A DNA stretch of 21,250 nucleotides from Patescibacteria group bacterium (GCA_022710205.1 JAKLHJ010000004.1:1-21250), one strand, 5' to 3'. Numbered from the stretch's first letter, positions 1-6,477 are shown. The notes: generated by a model from the sequence alone, not told the origin. Program-made: numbers and translations.

Positions 1-2
1 TA

Positions 3-479
3 GATGAGGCCAGAAGCATCGCTAAAACAGGGGATTGTGCCAAATTAAAACTTACGGGCATAGATGACTGTAGGACAAACAATAATGGTATCTGGTGGCT
101 AGGTGCAGAAATGGATAGTTGTTTTAGGGCCTGTATTATTAATGTGGATAGCAAATCCTCCGAAGCTTGGGCGGGATGTTTTGGAGGTCTTTCAGCAGAT
201 TCAAACGAAAACGTAGTTTCTGACTTTTCAGTACCCTGCACACAACTGACCTACGATTTGCGTTTCGGAGCGAGGGATAGTGGCACAGGCGGGCAAGTTA
301 CTAAATTACAAGAGTATCTAAGCTCCGCAGGATATTTGGACGTTGAACCGACTGGCTACTTCGGTGCTCTAACAACTCAGGCGGTAAAGATATTCCAAGG
401 CAAGAACGGAATTCCAAGTATGACCGGCGGAGTTGGGCAATTAACAAGAAATAAGATCAAAGAAGTTTCTTGTAAATAA
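3..479 (+). CDS. Peptidoglycan-binding domain protein, 5' truncated by window edge
   Basis: The frame is open from base 3, so the start lies outside the window; the first internal ATG at 111 is unlikely to be the real start. The last ~70 residues (from about RFGARDSGTGGQV to the end) look like a PG_binding_1 repeat: a short helix KLQEYLSSAGY, a GYFGALTTQAVKIFQ segment and a closing TRNKIKEV helix. That fold binds cell-wall glycan or peptide and is common in exported CPR proteins. The upstream part is cysteine-rich (ten or so Cys in the visible ~150 residues, e.g. GDC, DDC, SCFRAC, GCF), which fits an extracellular, disulfide-bonded protein. No catalytic domain is visible in this fragment, so its enzymatic role, if any, cannot be told. 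The gene ends in TAA and is followed at once by a terminator. Confidence 0.8.
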   Translation, partial: DEARSIAKTGDCAKLKLTGIDDCRTNNNGIWWLGAEMDSCFRACIINVDSKSSEAWAGCFGGLSADSNENVVSDFSVPCTQLTYDLRFGARDSGTGGQVTKLQEYLSSAGYLDVEPTGYFGALTTQAVKIFQGKNGIPSMTGGVGQLTRNKIKEVSCK

Positions 480-485
480 TTATTG

Positions 486-516
486 AAAAAACCGCCCCGG
501 CATGGGGCGGTTTGGA
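486..516 (+). terminator. Rho-independent terminator of the peptidoglycan-binding gene
   Basis: A 10-bp perfect stem, AAACCGCCCC (489-498) and GGGGCGGTTT (504-513), with a 5-base loop begins ten bases after the stop codon. The T run is short (TTT then GGATTT). Confidence 0.75.
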
Positions 517-530
517 TTTAATTGCCAAAA

Positions 531-687
531 CCCCGCCCGGAGCTTTCCCACAACTACCCCGTTTATGTACTTTGGAGGGCGGGGACTGAATGTAAGACTG
601 TAGTCCACTCCACACACTCATGTGTGTTCATGAGGGCTCCTCATGCCGAAAAAGGAAACCCCGGGGGTAGCGGAGCGGAACCCGGGG
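531..687. other. Series of five GC-rich hairpins in non-coding DNA
   Basis: No convincing gene is present between 480 and 890. Stems that can be read directly: CCCCGCCC (531-538) with GGGCGGGG (577-584); GGACT (583-587) with AGTCC (602-606), which competes with the first; ACACAC (612-617) with GTGTGT (622-627); CATGAGG (629-635) with CCTCATG (639-645), loop of three; CCCCGGG (659-665) with CCCGGGG (681-687). Such dense consecutive stems suggest a structured RNA, but I could not match it to tmRNA, RNase P, SRP or 6S RNA, and the transcribed strand is not certain. On the minus strand the stem at 531-584 is followed by TTTT, so it could end a minus-strand transcript. Confidence 0.35.
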
Positions 688-705
688 AGGAGGTCATTTA
701 TATAA

Positions 706-829
706 GAAAGGACTCGAATCTTACAGATGAGTGAATAAGGACTCGGTCGTTACACGACCAGTATCCTGATTGGATTTTTTATACGCCCAAAGGCTATAAA
801 AAATGCTCAATCAGGCTTCGAGTCCTCTC
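706..829 (-). ncRNA. Candidate structured RNA with a 13-bp closing stem (unrecognised)
   Basis: The arms at 706-718 and 817-829 (core GGACTCGAA / TTCGAGTCC) pair over 13 positions. One position is G.U if the minus strand is transcribed but A.C if the plus strand is, which favours the minus strand. The closed region holds a long hairpin, 765-772 with 808-815 plus 774-783 with 795-804 plus 785-787 with 792-794, and a second hairpin GGTCG (745-749) with CGACC (755-759). A second copy, GGACTCG at 739-745, can also pair with 819-825, so two folds exclude each other. A further perfect 9-bp hairpin (831-839 with 845-853) lies just outside. No Rfam-type family was recognised; it could also be a decayed mobile repeat. 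Confidence 0.35.
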
Positions 830-860
830 CGCAAGCAATTTAAGATTGCTTGCTCCGCGC

Positions 861-886
861 AAAAACAGGCCTTTGGGCCTGTTTTT
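861..886 (-). terminator. Terminator downstream of tRNA-Leu
   Basis: AAAAACAGGCC (861-871) pairs with GGCCTGTTTTT (876-886). Read on the minus strand it starts three bases after the tRNA 3' end and finishes in TTTTT, so it most likely ends the tRNA transcript. It is symmetric and could also stop plus-strand transcription. Confidence 0.7.
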
Positions 887-889
887 ATG

Positions 890-970
890 TGCGCGGGAGA
901 GGACTCGAACCTCCATGCCTTGCGGCACCAGCTCCTAAGGCTGGCGTGTCTGCCATTTCACCACCCGCGC
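890..970 (-). tRNA. tRNA-Leu (anticodon TAG)
   Basis: On the minus strand the acceptor arms GCGCGGG (970-964) and CCCGCGC (897-891) pair fully, with discriminator A at 890. The D-arm region reads TGGTGAAATGGCAGACA. The anticodon stem-loop GCCAGC-CTTAGGA-GCTGGT places TAG at the anticodon. A long variable arm (TGCCGCAAGGCA) marks a class II tRNA, and the T arm is GGAGGTTCGAGTCCTCT. CCA is not encoded (the next bases are CAT). A possible -10 box TATGAT lies on the minus strand at 1000-995, without a good -35. Confidence 0.95.
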
Positions 971-1017
971 ATTGATTTAAAGACTACCAGATTAATCATA
1001 TTGTGGCAATCAAAAAC

Positions 1018-1045
1018 TTGACATAATCACAAAATAGTGGATAAT
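1018..1045 (+). promoter_or_regulatory. Sigma70-type promoter upstream of the SPFH gene
   Basis: A consensus -35 TTGACA (1018-1023) is followed after 16 bases by GATAAT (1040-1045). The start of transcription would be near 1052, giving a leader of about 165 bases before the SPFH ATG. A second TTGACA at 1147-1152 has no good -10 at the right distance. Confidence 0.55.
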
Positions 1046-1068
1046 CAAACACGAAAAGAGGTCTTTGT

Positions 1069-1181
1069 AAAATTTACCCGCCTAAATTTTTTAAGCTATA
1101 CCCGTATCGCCAATAAGCAACGATCAAATAAAATTGATTTAACCTATTGACATAGGGTCTATAGGGGAAAATTTAAGCGGG
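1069..1181. repeat. Spaced inverted motif AAATTTaCCCGCCtAAATTT / AAATTTaaGCGGG
   Basis: AAATTTACCCGCCTAAATTT stands at 1070-1089 and a reversed relative, AAAATTTAAGCGGG, at 1168-1181, both in the leader of the SPFH gene. Related copies occur in front of the lamin-tail gene at 10701-10750 and 10840-10853. The motif could be an operator or a dispersed repeat; its role is unknown. Confidence 0.4.
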
Positions 1182-1218
1182 CCAACAATAACGCAACAAC
1201 ACACGAAAGGGGTCCCAA

Positions 1219-2490
1219 ATGGATGCAATCATCTTGTTCCTGTTCTGTGTCGCCGTCTCAATTGGAATCTTCTATCTCCTGGGCATGGCTGTCCTCAAAA
1301 TGGCCGAAAAAGACATCTGCTTCACCAAAAACGTGAGCGGTTGGGTCAAAGCCGTTGTCGCCGGAGACGAAGTCGTGAAATGGATCGGTTGGATCCCCTG
1401 CTATCATGTCTCCTCTGAGACCGGAGAAATCCTGTCCCTCGACGGAAAGGACGTCGAGGTTCCCAAGGGCACCAGTGAAGAAGACGCCAAGAAAATGATC
1501 GAGAAAGAAAAAACCAGGATCATGGATATCGTCGAAAAAGATAGAGGTCTCCTGGACGATGTCTTGAAAAATTTTGGTATCTCTTTTGTCGGCCTGTGGC
1601 CTTATCGCAAGACCTACGAATACAAGTTCAAGTGGACCGAATGGGTGAAGAGAGCCAACGCGGCCAAATACGAACCCTGGCCCAGAGAAGACAAAACTAA
1701 GCATGTTAGGTTTAGGTTCCCCTATTTTATTGATATCACCGAAGCGGAAACCAAAGGCAAGGTGACGATTGACGTCACGTTGCTCGTCACCATCAGGATC
1801 CGCAACGCTTCCAAGGCCCTGTTTAAGTCGGGCGGAGAATGGCTCGCTAACGTGACTGCCGCGGTCCAGAGCGCAACGCGCGACTGGATCGGCAACAATA
1901 CGTTGGAAGACATTACCAAAACCCAACATGAATCGGGCGGTTCAGGCTTTGTCAGCTACGTTATGTCTCTTAATAGCTCTGAGAAGGGAAACAAGGGCCT
2001 TATCGAAACGCTTGGAGTAGAGATCGATATGGTCAACTTCCTTTCTTATGAGATTTCTGGGGACGGTAAAGAGCGTATCCAAAAGGCCACGACTGAACAG
2101 TATGTCGCAGAGCAAGAAGCTGCTGCCAAAAAGGCTCGCGCCGACGGAGACGCCGATGCGACTATTAAGCTGGCCGAAGCTGAAGCGAGAGCAATAGAAG
2201 TGAAGGGCGATGCCAAGGCCAAGGCAATGGAGAAGATGCTCAAGGCAGTCCACTCTCATCCCGGCGGAGTTCAGATCGAAATCGCAGACAGAATCGCGAA
2301 CGGGATCCAAAATTCCAAACTGACGACGCTCGTGGCGGGAGAAGGGGCACACCCCCTGCTCCAGATCATGGGCAATCAACTTCCTCAGGAACGCGAGCGC
2401 CCTAGAGATGATCACAGCAGGCAGGAACGACCGAACAAGAGAAGAGATCGGCAAACGCCGGAGGGAGAAAAGAATGAGAGCGATTCCTAA
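1219..2490 (+). CDS. SPFH/Band 7 (prohibitin/stomatin-like) membrane protein
   Basis: A 423-residue protein with one N-terminal membrane helix (about residues 3-27), an SPFH-like domain (about 30-280) and a long Ala/Glu/Lys-rich coiled-coil (about 287-345; YVAEQEAAAKKARADGDAD, then AEAEARAIEVKGDAKAKAME). That Ala-Glu-rich helix after the domain is typical of prohibitin/flotillin-like proteins, which oligomerise on membranes and organise microdomains or control proteases. The C-terminal tail (about 390-423) is very charged and Arg/Glu-rich. The start is supported by AAAGGGG (1206-1212), six bases before the ATG. It overlaps the next gene by 17 bases, so the two are probably translationally coupled. 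The gene appears more GC-rich than its neighbours and has a proper Shine-Dalgarno site, unlike most genes here. The family call rests on architecture; the exact function is unknown. Confidence 0.75.
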   Translation: MDAIILFLFCVAVSIGIFYLLGMAVLKMAEKDICFTKNVSGWVKAVVAGDEVVKWIGWIPCYHVSSETGEILSLDGKDVEVPKGTSEEDAKKMIEKEKTRIMDIVEKDRGLLDDVLKNFGISFVGLWPYRKTYEYKFKWTEWVKRANAAKYEPWPREDKTKHVRFRFPYFIDITEAETKGKVTIDVTLLVTIRIRNASKALFKSGGEWLANVTAAVQSATRDWIGNNTLEDITKTQHESGGSGFVSYVMSLNSSEKGNKGLIETLGVEIDMVNFLSYEISGDGKERIQKATTEQYVAEQEAAAKKARADGDADATIKLAEAEARAIEVKGDAKAKAMEKMLKAVHSHPGGVQIEIADRIANGIQNSKLTTLVAGEGAHPLLQIMGNQLPQERERPRDDHSRQERPNKRRDRQTPEGEKNESDS

Positions 2491-3205
2491 GTGGATCTGG
2501 GCCATCGCGGCACTTCTCGTGCTTGCGATGGCCACTTGCCTGTACCTACTCCTGCAAGCGAGTTCTAGCCTTGTGGGTGGGTACACATCTTATCTGGTTT
2601 ACGGCGTCCTTCTAACGGTGGCCATTATCCTTATCCGGAAATATGCCCCCATTTGGTGGGCCGTCCTCGCGACTCCCCGTCCCCCTATCAAATGGGATTG
2701 GGTCAAGGAGTGGGCATGGTTCATAGCAAAAATCACCCTGCTCCTTGCTATCCTTTTCTACGGATACAAAAATTGGGGAGCCATATGGAGCAACACAAGC
2801 CCCATTGTCTCCCAGATCTCGTCATGTTTGGTGCCGGCAAAAAAGCCACGACCGCCAGAGGGCTGGGTCATGAGCTGGAAAGCCGCAAAGGGCGACAACG
2901 CAAGAGACCCGAATAAGACGGACGGCTCTTACCTCGTCACCATCACCATTCACACCGACGAAAGGCTCTGCTTTGTCTTGCACTATAAAGATTGGGGCCG
3001 AGCTCGAGTCGCCGAATTCTTCGGGGATCGAACTGGCGATCGAAGACAAAGGATCTATGTGGGCACTTGGTCTCAGGGGGAGGAAGGAGACAGAGATCGA
3101 GACTACGGAACGTGGAGGCTGAAAGAATACGGCGCCACTTCCTTCGCCGGGAAGGTATTAGATCATCGGGGTATCGAGTTTGACTCAACCCCCGAAGTGC
3201 GTTAA
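2474..3205 (+). CDS. Three-helix membrane protein with C-terminal soluble domain, unknown function
   Basis: A 243-residue protein that I do not recognise. The ATG at 2474 is chosen because GGAGGG (2460-2465) lies eight bases upstream; a longer reading frame starts at 2408 but would overlap the SPFH gene by 83 bases and has no ribosome site. Three hydrophobic segments are visible: about residues 9-29, 35-54 and 80-100. The rest (about 108-243) is soluble and charged, with alternating hydrophobic residues that suggest beta strands (SYLVTITIHTDERLCFVLHY) and a repeat-like RDRDYGTWRLKEYG stretch. The tight overlap with the SPFH gene suggests that the two proteins work together at the membrane. 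A strong terminator follows. Confidence 0.7.
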   Translation: MRAIPKWIWAIAALLVLAMATCLYLLLQASSSLVGGYTSYLVYGVLLTVAIILIRKYAPIWWAVLATPRPPIKWDWVKEWAWFIAKITLLLAILFYGYKNWGAIWSNTSPIVSQISSCLVPAKKPRPPEGWVMSWKAAKGDNARDPNKTDGSYLVTITIHTDERLCFVLHYKDWGRARVAEFFGDRTGDRRQRIYVGTWSQGEEGDRDRDYGTWRLKEYGATSFAGKVLDHRGIEFDSTPEVR

Positions 3206-3224
3206 CTGTTACGGGTAAAAAACC

Positions 3225-3257
3225 AAAACCCTCGGACATCGTCCGAGGGTTTTTTAT
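3225..3257. terminator. Strong terminator after the SPFH cassette, probably bidirectional
   Basis: CCCTCGGAC (3229-3237) pairs with GTCCGAGGG (3241-3249), loop ATC, with an A tract before and TTTTTT after. On the minus strand it is followed by TTTTGGTTTTTT, so it can serve the converging pilin operon as well. Confidence 0.85.
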
Positions 3258-3262
3258 TTTTT

Positions 3263-3310
3263 ATAAAACTTTCACATTCGGCGTTCTACATCCGAATGAA
3301 TAAGTTTTAT
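3263..3310 (-). terminator. Two-part hairpin at the end of the pilin operon
   Basis: ATAAAACT (3263-3270) pairs with AGTTTTAT (3303-3310), and inside it ATTCGG (3276-3281) pairs with CCGAAT (3292-3297). The outer arm covers the stop codon of the last pilin gene. On the minus strand it runs into an AT-rich tract, so it is a plausible terminator or 3' stabiliser. Confidence 0.45.
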
Positions 3311-3546
3311 TGAGTGAGAGACGTAACCGTATCTCCAACAGCTCCCATTATTCCGTAAACCGCCACGATTATAAACAATCCGATAAGCCCCCATAAAATG
3401 TGTTTCTTGCCCTCATCCATCTTTTTCACATCCCCCGTATACATAAATTCAAATACGCCATACAGGAAATATAAGACTGATATTCCAAGAAGGAAAATCA
3501 TGAGCGGCTCTATGATCTGCGATTTTACATTTTCAACAAAGGCCAT
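3307..3546 (-). CDS. Pilin-like two-helix membrane protein (paralog 5, lacks signal peptide)
   Basis: A 79-residue protein with two membrane helices (about 13-35 and 50-72) joined by a short polar loop YTGDVKKMDEGKKH. The arrangement helix, small-residue turn, GDxKK-type basic loop, helix resembles the VirB2/TrbC family of type IV secretion pilins. Unlike its four upstream paralogs it has no cleavable signal peptide, starting MAFVENVKSQIIEP, so it may stay in the membrane as an assembly partner rather than a mature subunit; that is an inference. It lies ten bases after paralog 4 and is the last gene of the operon. No Shine-Dalgarno site is seen. Confidence 0.65.
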   Translation of the reverse strand: MAFVENVKSQIIEPLMIFLLGISVLYFLYGVFEFMYTGDVKKMDEGKKHILWGLIGLFIIVAVYGIMGAVGDTVTSLTQ

Positions 3547-3556
3547 CTTTTATTTT

Positions 3557-3907
3557 TTATATGCTAGGAAGTTCTACAGGGGTAGCCGCCTTGCCACCGT
3601 CGGTGATACCAATCGTCTCGCCGATAATACCGACTAGGCCCCAAACGGAGACCATGACGAAGATGAGGATTATTGAGAAGACAATCGCATCTCTGGCCGC
3701 TTCTCTTGCTTTTGTATCTCCTCCCCCGGCTTGAATATAATTAACGATATTCCAGAGAAGCCAAACAACGGCTAATCCGGTAAAAAGAGGAACAAGCTGG
3801 TTCAATATAGCCCCAAACTTGGTAATTAAACCGGAAACTCCTGTTGATGCCTGAGCAAAAGCGACAAACGGCACCAAACTCAAACCAAAACCTATAACTT
3901 TCTTCAT
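3557..3907 (-). CDS. Secreted pilin-like protein, VirB2/TrbC type (paralog 4)
   Basis: A 116-residue protein. A signal peptide (about 1-18, ending AFA before QAST) is followed by two membrane helices (about 36-58 and 73-98). The loop between them (IQAGGGDTKAREAARDA) holds the family's small-residue turn and basic/acidic stretch. It is very close to paralog 3: WLLWNIVNYIQ matches YLLWNIVKYVQ, and the second helix shares IFVMVSVWGLV exactly, so the two are a recent tandem duplication. The C-terminal tail (about 99-116) is Gly/Pro-rich and differs between the two. Role in a pilus or secretion channel is inferred from the fold only. Confidence 0.7.
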   Translation of the reverse strand: MKKVIGFGLSLVPFVAFAQASTGVSGLITKFGAILNQLVPLFTGLAVVWLLWNIVNYIQAGGGDTKAREAARDAIVFSIILIFVMVSVWGLVGIIGETIGITDGGKAATPVELPSI

Positions 3908-3961
3908 TTTTTTATTTTTTTAAACTAATAATTTTAACGACCTATTTTTAATTTCTAATAA

Positions 3962-4336
3962 TTACGAAGGTAAACTATTTGTCGGAAAATTTACGTCTCC
4001 TTGATACGTCCCGCCGGGAAGGCTTCCCCCTCCTCCATCCAAATTAAAGGTATTTACCAGCAAATCTACCAAGCCCCAAACAGAAACCATAACAAAGATA
4101 AATATAATGCTGTATGTGATTACCTCTCTGGCCTCTGCCATCTTTTTTGGATCTCCGGACTGGACATACTTAACAATATTCCAAAGCAAATATACGACCG
4201 CTAATGCAAGAAGGAAGGCTGGTAATATATTAAGCTGGCTCATTATGTTTCCGAGAAATCCCTTAAAATCCACCGCAAAGGCCACCATGGGGAAAAAAGA
4301 TATTCCGGCAATAATTATTTTGTTTAAATCTTTCAT
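3962..4336 (-). CDS. Secreted pilin-like protein, VirB2/TrbC type (paralog 3)
   Basis: A 124-residue protein with a signal peptide ending near AFA (19-21), then two membrane helices (about 37-59 and 72-97) separated by YVQSGDPKKMAEAREV. A glycine-rich tail (DGGGGSLPGGTYQG) closes the protein. It is nine bases downstream of paralog 2 and separated from paralog 4 by 54 AT-rich bases. It shares most of its core with paralog 4. The start has only A/T-rich sequence upstream and no Shine-Dalgarno site. Confidence 0.7.
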   Translation of the reverse strand: MKDLNKIIIAGISFFPMVAFAVDFKGFLGNIMSQLNILPAFLLALAVVYLLWNIVKYVQSGDPKKMAEAREVITYSIIFIFVMVSVWGLVDLLVNTFNLDGGGGSLPGGTYQGDVNFPTNSLPS

Positions 4337-4345
4337 TTTTTTATT

Positions 4346-4717
4346 TTAAGCTCCAAGGCCAGTTACTGTAGAACTAATTATACCAACTATTGCCCTGGCG
4401 CCAAGTAGTATCGCAAACCCTACCAGTGTCCAAAGAAGGGCATCTTTTGCCTTACTGAGCTCCCCGGGATTGCCCTTGGCTGTTACAAACCAAAAACCAA
4501 TATAAACTATCGCAAGAGCGGTGATTGGAATCGCAATATTTAGAAGAACCTTTATGATATTTGTAACGAATTGTTCAAGGCTTCCGGTATTACTGCCAAG
4601 AGGGTTAAGGCTGTCAGAGCCGACACCCGGAGCATCTGCGTAAATAAAGAAAGGCAAAGCCAAAACAGAAAGAACGGTGGCGTTAATAAGTATTTTATAA
4701 AATATTTTTGCTTTCAT
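4346..4717 (-). CDS. Secreted pilin-like protein, VirB2/TrbC type (paralog 2)
   Basis: A 123-residue protein. The signal peptide ends near YADA (about residue 29). A Ser/Gly/Asn-rich linker (about 30-47) precedes two membrane helices (about 57-79 and 93-115) around the loop TAKGNPGELSKAKDA. The GNPxExSKxK pattern is shared with paralog 1 and is typical of CPR proteins annotated as type IV secretion pilins. The protein ends shortly after the second helix, as VirB2-type pilins do. Confidence 0.75.
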   Translation of the reverse strand: MKAKIFYKILINATVLSVLALPFFIYADAPGVGSDSLNPLGSNTGSLEQFVTNIIKVLLNIAIPITALAIVYIGFWFVTAKGNPGELSKAKDALLWTLVGFAILLGARAIVGIISSTVTGLGA

Positions 4718-4778
4718 TTAATTTAAATTTTATTTCTAAATAAAATTTTACTCAACGGGATTACTAAACAGGGTGAAT

Positions 4779-5180
4779 TTATTGTAAAAATTCCGTAGCC
4801 CTTGTATCTGCTGTTCCCCCCGCAAGCCCGCTAACAATTAGATTAATTATATAGTAGGCGGCGAAGACTATAATTATACCATATATTGTATTACTAATTA
4901 TCTCTTTTCCTTTTGAAACTTCTTTCGGGTTACCCGTTCCCACGACCATTATAAATCCCGCATACAAAAACGCTAAGGTGGCGACAATCGGGAGAAGAGT
5001 AAACGCGATATATCTATTTAGCGCCTGAATAATTGAAAGAATATTTGAAAGCCTGCACGGCTCCCCTCCGCAACTCAAAATATCTCCGAGGGTTTGTTTG
5101 TCGGCGGCGAGGGTAACTATCGGCAGAGATGAAAGCAGAAAAGCAAAAATAAATTGTCCCCTAAAATATTTATTTAACAT
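4779..5180 (-). CDS. Secreted pilin-like protein, VirB2/TrbC type, with Cys pair (paralog 1)
   Basis: A 133-residue protein with a signal peptide (cleavage near TLAA-D, about residue 26), then a short extracellular stretch with two cysteines (C37 and C42, CGGEPC) that could form a disulfide, then two membrane helices (about 57-80 and 95-117) around VGTGNPKEVSKGKE. The other four paralogs lack this Cys pair. Its start codon lies inside the end of the upstream solute-binding gene (11-base overlap), so the two are translationally coupled. That ties the pilin-like set to the binding protein. Confidence 0.75.
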   Translation of the reverse strand: MLNKYFRGQFIFAFLLSSLPIVTLAADKQTLGDILSCGGEPCRLSNILSIIQALNRYIAFTLLPIVATLAFLYAGFIMVVGTGNPKEVSKGKEIISNTIYGIIIVFAAYYIINLIVSGLAGGTADTRATEFLQ

Positions 5181-6477
5181 ATTCTAAAAATTTAATTTGG
5201 GCATCTCTAATGGCTTCGGAGGCACTCTGCCTTCCTGAATTAACAGCCTCAACTAAGGATCTGAATATTATATCACTTGCGGAAGCGTCCGGATCATACC
5301 ACGTCCTACTTATTATGGCCGAACTATTAAACACCGACAAAACAGGGTCTTTCTCTGCAGTAGCCAAGACATCTCTTCTTAAAGAAGGAAGGGGCAATAG
5401 ACCGGAAATTATTTTCCCATAGTTATTGCCGGTCAGAGAATAAAGAGCCCTAAGGGCGGTGCCCTGCTTCTCGCTCGCTTTCACGACCGCGATACCGATA
5501 ACATCTGCGGAAGTTACCTTTAGCGAAGAATCTTCTCTCTGGGGCATTAAAGCTACATCAAAATTTAAGTGTGGATTATTCGCCTTGATGCCATAATACT
5601 CGCTTGCTTTTCCAAAATAAACAGCGAGCTTCCCTTCACTAAATAGACTCTTTGAATTTGAGAGCGAAGGATTCCAAGAATAAGCCGACTTCGCGGGATT
5701 AGAAAATTCTACAAAGAAATCAATAGCTGAACCGGCCCCCCTGCTTGTTCCTCCAAGCGTGGAATTATAAAGTTTGCTCAACGTGTCACCCACACCCGTG
5801 TTTTTAGAAATTATATTATCGCCAACCTGCAAAAATAGCGTGGTAAGAATGTCTTTGGCATTTGATATGTTCTTGTAAGACCCCATCGCAACCGCGCTCT
5901 GAAATACATTCCCCTTGTTGTCCTTTTTTGTAAGTTTTTCTGAAATATTTAGAAAATCAGTCCAGGTCTTTGGGTATGTTACAAGACCGGCATTCGTGAA
6001 CAAATCCCTGTTCCAATACATGATCATCGGGTCTGCGTAAAGAGGCAAAGCAAGCGTTCCGTCCTTAGTTAAAAATATCTCACCCGCTTCAACAAAAGTA
6101 TCTTTAAAAGTTCTCTCCGGATATGTTTCAAAAGGAATGGTCAACAATTTATCACCCTGTTTGATGATAAGGTCATTCGTAATCATAACAAGGTCCGGCC
6201 CCTCACCCTTAGCTAGCGCATTTATAAGGTCATTCTCAAAAGTTTGCTTATCCTTGTAGACATAATTCAGGGTAAAAAGATCTTCGTTCTCCTTATTGAA
6301 ATCAGAAAGCACCAGATCCATATCTCTTTCCGGGACTGAACCCCATAGCGTCACTGCGCCTTCATAAGTCGCACCCTCTCCTCCAATCGGAATAATCCCG
6401 GCAAACACCAGGACCCCAAAAACTCCCAAAAAACCGAAGATTACTAATAGAATATATTGGAAAGTGCTACTTTTCAT
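5170..6477 (-). CDS. Membrane-anchored ABC-type extracellular solute-binding protein, family 1
   Basis: A 435-residue protein of usual length for this family. Residues about 7-30 form a hydrophobic anchor, but there is no lipobox cysteine, so it seems to be held by an uncleaved helix rather than by lipid. The mature part has the periplasmic binding fold signatures of family 1: an N-terminal strand VTLWGS, GPDLVMITNDL, PLYADPMIMYWNRDLFTNAG, YPKTWTDFLNISEKLT and FSEGKLAVYFG. Such proteins usually bind sugars or other small solutes for an ABC importer. No permease or ATPase gene is in the window; instead the gene overlaps a pilin-like gene downstream and follows a methyltransferase by 25 bases. 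The ligand cannot be told from sequence. Confidence 0.85.
   Translation of the reverse strand: MKSSTFQYILLVIFGFLGVFGVLVFAGIIPIGGEGATYEGAVTLWGSVPERDMDLVLSDFNKENEDLFTLNYVYKDKQTFENDLINALAKGEGPDLVMITNDLIIKQGDKLLTIPFETYPERTFKDTFVEAGEIFLTKDGTLALPLYADPMIMYWNRDLFTNAGLVTYPKTWTDFLNISEKLTKKDNKGNVFQSAVAMGSYKNISNAKDILTTLFLQVGDNIISKNTGVGDTLSKLYNSTLGGTSRGAGSAIDFFVEFSNPAKSAYSWNPSLSNSKSLFSEGKLAVYFGKASEYYGIKANNPHLNFDVALMPQREDSSLKVTSADVIGIAVVKASEKQGTALRALYSLTGNNYGKIISGLLPLPSLRRDVLATAEKDPVLSVFNSSAIISRTWYDPDASASDIIFRSLVEAVNSGRQSASEAIRDAQIKFLEYVK

Noticed and set aside
700..830. A decayed tRNA: minus GTGTAAC loop looks like tRNA-Tyr, plus GTTACAC loop like tRNA-Val
   Set aside because: No D arm or matching acceptor and T stems can be drawn, and the 13-bp closing stem contradicts a cloverleaf.
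522..1021. Open frames of 70 and 72 codons (522-734 and 803-1021, plus) as possible genes
   Set aside because: They run through hairpins, a terminator and antisense to the tRNA-Leu, with no ribosome site or protein-like composition.
1258..1929. Long antisense frame of 223 codons within the SPFH gene
   Set aside because: It mirrors a well-supported gene; the protein has low complexity of a shadow frame and no start signals.
1942..2586. Antisense frame of 214 codons spanning the SPFH/membrane-protein overlap
   Set aside because: Shadow of two real, coupled plus-strand genes; no promoter or ribosome site on the minus strand.
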